Part shown: positions 60,535 to 64,000 of the stretch, in pieces
Numbering within the stretch: position 1 is the stretch's first letter
Layout: each line of letters begins with the position of its first letter
NCBI GenBank assembly: GCA_040219735.1
Contig: JAVJRX010000101.1
DNA: 64,000 bases
Origin: Coleofasciculus sp040219735
GTDB taxonomy: Bacteria; Cyanobacteriota; Cyanobacteriia; Cyanobacteriales; Coleofasciculaceae
Strand: one strand, 5' to 3'
The notes under the pieces: model-generated
The model's input: only the letters and a program-made list of their open reading frames with translations
The model's database searches: none
Told to the model about the DNA's origin: nothing
Position numbers and translations under genes: made by a program

Positions 60535-63177
60535 ATGTCCTTCGTCGGTCTACATATTCACAGTGACTACAGCTTACTTGATGGCGCGTCCCAGCTACCG
60601 CAATTAGTGGATCGGGCGGTGGAATTGGGTATGAGTGCGATCGCACTGACGGATCATGGGGTAATGTACGGCGCGATCGAGTTGATTAAAGTCTGTCGGG
60701 GGAAAGGGATTAAGCCGATTATCGGCAATGAAATGTATGTGATTAATGGGGATATTCAGGATAAGACGAAGAAGAAACAGCGTAAATACCATCAAGTTGT
60801 CTTGGCGAAAAATACCCAAGGCTATAAAAATTTAGTCAAACTGACGACAATTTCTCATCTGAAAGGAATCCAAGGAATAGGAATTTTTCAGCGTCCTTGT
60901 ATTAACAAAGAATTACTTAAACAGTACCGTGATGGATTAATCGTCACCAGTGGTTGTTTAGGCGGAGAAGTCCCCCAAGCGATTCTCAAGGGTGACGTGC
61001 AAAAAGCACGAGAACTTGCCAAATGGTATAAAGAGGTTTTTGCCGACGATTATTATCTAGAAATTCAAGATCATGGGTCGATTGAAGACCGGATTGTTAA
61101 CGTAGAAATTGTTAAAATTGCCCGTGAATTAGAGATTAAAATCGTCGCGACGAATGACTCCCATTTTATCTCTTGTTACGATGTCGAAGCCCACGATGCC
61201 TTACTCTGTATGCAGACGAGTAAATTAATGGCAGAAGACAAGCGGATGCGCTACTCCGGCACCGAGTATCTCAAGTCCGCAGAGGAGATGGCACAGCTAT
61301 TTCGGGATCATTTACCCTTCGGAGTGATCCAAGAGGCGATCGCGAATACTCTGGAGGTAGCTGAAAAGGTTAAACGTTACGACATTATGGGGGAACCGCG
61401 CATCCCCGATTACCCGGTTCCCAAGGGTCACAGCGCCGATAGTTACTTAGAAGAAGTCACTTGGAATGGACTATTAAATCGCATGGGATGCCGTTCTCGC
61501 AGTGACATTGATCCCGTCTATAAAGAACGGCTGGAATATGAGCTGAAAATGATGCAACAGATGGGATTTTCCACCTATTTTCTAGTCGTGTGGGATTATA
61601 TTAAATATGCCAGAGATCAGAAAATTCCCGTGGGTCCGGGACGGGGTTCAGCAGCGGGTTCTTTAGTTGCCTATTCCCTGAAAATCACTAATATTGATCC
61701 AGTGCATCATGGGCTTTTATTTGAGCGCTTTCTCAATCCAGAACGGAAGTCTATGCCGGATATTGATACCGATTTCTGTATTGAACGCCGGGATGAGGTG
61801 ATTGAGTATGTCACCCAGAAATATGGGGCAGATCGGGTGGCACAAATTATTACATTTAACCGGATGACCTCGAAAGCCGTATTAAAAGATGTCGCCAGGG
61901 TTTTGGGTGTTCCTTATGGGGAATCGGATCGGATGGCGAAAATGATTCCAGTTTCACGGGGAAAACCTACGAAGTTAAAGGTAATGATTTCTGAGGACAC
62001 ACCCTCACCAGAGTTTAGAGATGCTTACTTAAATAACCCCGAAGTTCAGCGCTGGCTGGATATGGCAATTCGGATTGAAGGAACCAATAAAACCTTTGGC
62101 GTTCACGCGGCGGGGGTGGTGATTTCTGCCGAACCTTTAGATGAAATTGTTCCCTTGCAGGTGAATAATGAGGGGGCAGTGATTACCCAGTATTTTATGG
62201 AAGACTTAGAATCTCTGGGACTGTTGAAGATGGATTTTCTAGGTCTTAAAAATTTAACCACGATTCAAAAAGCGGCGGAATTGATTCGCAAAAATAAAGA
62301 TCTCACCTTAGATCTCGATCACTTACCCCTGGCTGAACGGAAGGCGTTTCAGATTTTGGCAAAGGGAAAATTGAATAAAATCCCGGATGATATAAAACTG
62401 ACCTATCAGCTTTTAGAGAAAGGCGAGTTAGAGGGAATTTTTCAGTTAGAATCCTCTGGGATGCGCCAGGTGGTGCGGGAGCTAAAACCGTCGAGTATTG
62501 AAGATATTTCTTCGATTTTGGCATTGTATCGCCCCGGACCTTTGGATGCGGGTCTGATCCCTAAATTTATTAACCGGAAACACGGGAAAGAAAAAGTTGA
62601 GTACCAACATCCTCTATTAGAGCCAATTCTAAAAGAAACCTATGGTACGCTTTGTTATCAAGAGCAGATCATGAAAATGGCTCAGGATTTGGCGGGGTAT
62701 TCCCTGGGTCAAGCGGATTTGCTAAGGCGTGCCATGGGAAAGAAGAAAGTTTCAGAAATGCAAAAACATCGAGACATTTTTATCGATGGTGCGGCAAAAA
62801 ATGGTGTAGCGAAGCGAATTGCGGAAGAGTTATTCGAGCAGATGATACTATTTGCTGAATATTGCTTGAGTTATGACACGCAGATTCTCACGGTTGAATA
62901 TGGCGCTGTGGCGATTGGGGAAATAGTAGAAAAGGGAATTGATTGTACGGTTTATAGTGTGGATGAGCATGGCTATGTTTACACCCAACCCATTGTACAA
63001 TGGCATAATCGTGGTGAACAAGAGGTGTTTGAATATACGTTAGATGATGGTTCGACAATTCGGGCGACAAAAGACCATAAGTTTATGACAGATAAGGGTC
63101 AAATGTTACCGATTGATCAGATATTTGAGCAAGAATTGGAGTTGAAGCAGGTGGAGGTATTGCAACCTGTTTTTTAA
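60535..63177 (+). CDS. dnaE: DNA polymerase III alpha subunit, N-terminal part with split intein N-half
   Basis: The first half of the split replicative polymerase. Residues 1-776 are extein: PHP domain with HIHSDYSLLDGASQ and ALTDHGVMYGAIE, then the polymerase core with VGPGRGSAAGSLVAYSL and the catalytic PDIDTDFC. The extein ends AEY, followed by Cys777 and a 104-residue N-intein. The polypeptide stops there. The C-intein and rest of DnaE are encoded elsewhere and joined by protein trans-splicing, as in Synechocystis and Nostoc. Confidence 0.97.
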   Translation: MSFVGLHIHSDYSLLDGASQLPQLVDRAVELGMSAIALTDHGVMYGAIELIKVCRGKGIKPIIGNEMYVINGDIQDKTKKKQRKYHQVVLAKNTQGYKNLVKLTTISHLKGIQGIGIFQRPCINKELLKQYRDGLIVTSGCLGGEVPQAILKGDVQKARELAKWYKEVFADDYYLEIQDHGSIEDRIVNVEIVKIARELEIKIVATNDSHFISCYDVEAHDALLCMQTSKLMAEDKRMRYSGTEYLKSAEEMAQLFRDHLPFGVIQEAIANTLEVAEKVKRYDIMGEPRIPDYPVPKGHSADSYLEEVTWNGLLNRMGCRSRSDIDPVYKERLEYELKMMQQMGFSTYFLVVWDYIKYARDQKIPVGPGRGSAAGSLVAYSLKITNIDPVHHGLLFERFLNPERKSMPDIDTDFCIERRDEVIEYVTQKYGADRVAQIITFNRMTSKAVLKDVARVLGVPYGESDRMAKMIPVSRGKPTKLKVMISEDTPSPEFRDAYLNNPEVQRWLDMAIRIEGTNKTFGVHAAGVVISAEPLDEIVPLQVNNEGAVITQYFMEDLESLGLLKMDFLGLKNLTTIQKAAELIRKNKDLTLDLDHLPLAERKAFQILAKGKLNKIPDDIKLTYQLLEKGELEGIFQLESSGMRQVVRELKPSSIEDISSILALYRPGPLDAGLIPKFINRKHGKEKVEYQHPLLEPILKETYGTLCYQEQIMKMAQDLAGYSLGQADLLRRAMGKKKVSEMQKHRDIFIDGAAKNGVAKRIAEELFEQMILFAEYCLSYDTQILTVEYGAVAIGEIVEKGIDCTVYSVDEHGYVYTQPIVQWHNRGEQEVFEYTLDDGSTIRATKDHKFMTDKGQMLPIDQIFEQELELKQVEVLQPVF
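62863..63177 (+). other. DnaE N-intein (split intein)
   Basis: The intein begins CLSYDTQILTVEYG (catalytic Cys1, block A). It continues with TVYSVDEHGYVYTQP and the block B-like RATKDHKFMT, with its TxxH. It ends ELKQVEVLQPVF and then stop, 104 residues, about the size of the Npu DnaE N-intein (102). All N-side splicing residues seem present. No C-intein is in this window. Confidence 0.95.
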
Positions 63178-63295
63178 GTAGGAAAAAGGTAAATGACATT
63201 GCCTTAAACCTTGCTTGTGCCTTGACAAACCACCTAAGAGGTAAACGTCACTCTTGTCGGTTGGGTTGAGGTAATAAACATCGAGAAGCGCCACG

Positions 63296-64000
63296 TTAGG
63301 GACAATCGCGATTAGAAATAGTTCTATCGGGTAAAGTGGTATTACAGAATACTGCACCAGTTAAATCGGCATCTTGTAGGTTAGCACGACTCAGGTCAAC
63401 ATCCCAGAGGTTGGCTTCGCGCAAATCAGCATTCGTTAAAAAGCTATTACTCAAATTAGCACCTCTGAGGTAAGCGCCATTTAAATTTGCATTATTAAGT
63501 CTGGCATTACTCAGGTTAGCGTCTCTGAGATTAGCGGCTTGCAGATTAGCACCATTGAGTCGAGCATTATCTAGATTAGCACGTCTGAGATCAGCACCTC
63601 TGAGTTCGGCTAAGGTGAGAATCGATTGAGACAGATTGGCTTCACTCAAGTTGGCTAAACTTAACAGCGTTTGGGTTAAGTTCGCACCAATGAGAGTAGC
63701 ATTACTTAAGTTAGCCGCTTTGAAGTTGGCTTCTCTGAGATCTGCACCCCTGAGATCTGCACCACCCAGAAAGGCGCGAGTGAGATCAGCATTTTTTAAG
63801 TCAGCGTTACTGAGGTTGGCATTAATTAGGTCAGCATATTTGAGGTTAGCATCACTGAGAGTCGCTTGGGTGAGGTTGGCTTGACTCAAGTCGGCATACG
63901 TTAAAATACTTTGACTCAGGTTACTATTACTCAGATCGGCATTTGTCAAGTCACAGGTAGAACATTCGCCAGTATCTTGTAACTGTTTTAGATGGTCAGG
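63296..64000 (-). CDS. Pentapeptide-repeat protein (partial, continues beyond window)
   Basis: At least 234 codons of A(D/N)LXX repeats on the minus strand, ending in a short cap, LPDRTISNRDCP. Reading back from the repeats the frame stays open to the window edge as LKQLQDTGECSTCDLTNADL. The paired cysteines (CxxC) directly before the first repeat are common in exported cyanobacterial pentapeptide proteins, which start with a signal peptide; that part lies outside. It is not closely similar to the gene at 2793-3845 beyond the repeat itself. Confidence 0.9.
   Translation of the reverse strand, partial: PDHLKQLQDTGECSTCDLTNADLSNSNLSQSILTYADLSQANLTQATLSDANLKYADLINANLSNADLKNADLTRAFLGGADLRGADLREANFKAANLSNATLIGANLTQTLLSLANLSEANLSQSILTLAELRGADLRRANLDNARLNGANLQAANLRDANLSNARLNNANLNGAYLRGANLSNSFLTNADLREANLWDVDLSRANLQDADLTGAVFCNTTLPDRTISNRDCP

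Noticed and set aside
63636..63884. 82-codon plus-strand frame opposite the second pentapeptide gene
   Set aside because: Same artefact: antisense of regular repeats.

Overview
The window comes from a filamentous cyanobacterium. The evidence is the frequent HIP1 octamer GCGATCGC, a split-intein DnaE-N gene, a fraC-fraD-fraE septal operon (known from filament-forming strains), the cruF-cruG pair for carotenoid glycosides, a PAM68-type photosystem II assembly factor, a cyanobacterial monoglucosyldiacylglycerol synthase and several cyanobacterial families of unknown function. A Coleofasciculus/Microcoleus-like strain is my guess; nothing in the window proves the genus.

Layout. 1-5.4 kb: the 3' end of a TnpB element directly upstream of glmS, a decayed CHAT-protein tail, a small conserved gene, a large pentapeptide-repeat gene and a 1.5 kb gene-poor stretch with a second decayed TnpB right end. 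5.4-8.1 kb: a CHAD protein, a Crp-family regulator and a spacer full of palindromes. 8.1-13.5 kb: an esterase, the fraCDE operon (minus strand), a tandem CobA/BtuR-like protein and a YdcF-like protein. 13.5-15.8 kb: a two-gene AAA ATPase + DUF4435/TOPRIM operon that looks like a PARIS (AriA-AriB) anti-phage system; it is AT-rich by eye and has no HIP1 site. 15.9-26 kb: mostly minus-strand housekeeping genes (SnoaL-like, Lin0512, ureE, two DUF4168 proteins, holA, aroF, PAM68, rpsO, ruvX, a GNAT protein), interrupted by a complete stand-alone TnpB element at 20.6-21.9 kb.

26-34.8 kb: cruF-cruG, rnhA, dnaX, the glucolipid synthase, and a divergently transcribed desaturase/hydroxylase-SDR fusion. 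34.9-49.6 kb: a long minus-strand surface-glycan cluster (galE, several GT2 enzymes, an ABC exporter, a methyltransferase, two PMT-like membrane glycosyltransferases, a fucosyltransferase-like protein and a GT4 enzyme). It reads as one transcription unit making and exporting a glycan or glycolipid, with a truncated PMT paralogue inside. 49.8-55.5 kb: an AAA-like protein fused to a large uncharacterised module, a hydrolase, a Uma2 protein, a broken NACHT gene and a UPF0175/DUF3368 toxin-antitoxin pair. 55.7-64 kb: clpS, a CPBP protease, DUF3134, a fibrillin, a PD-(D/E)XK nuclease, comF, dnaE-N with its N-intein, and a second pentapeptide-repeat gene running off the end.

The best candidates for less-explored biology are the PARIS-like operon, the AAA-like fusion protein with its in-frame 69-bp duplication, the ABC exporter that appears to start at ATT, and the concentration of TnpB right ends and IS-like palindromes.
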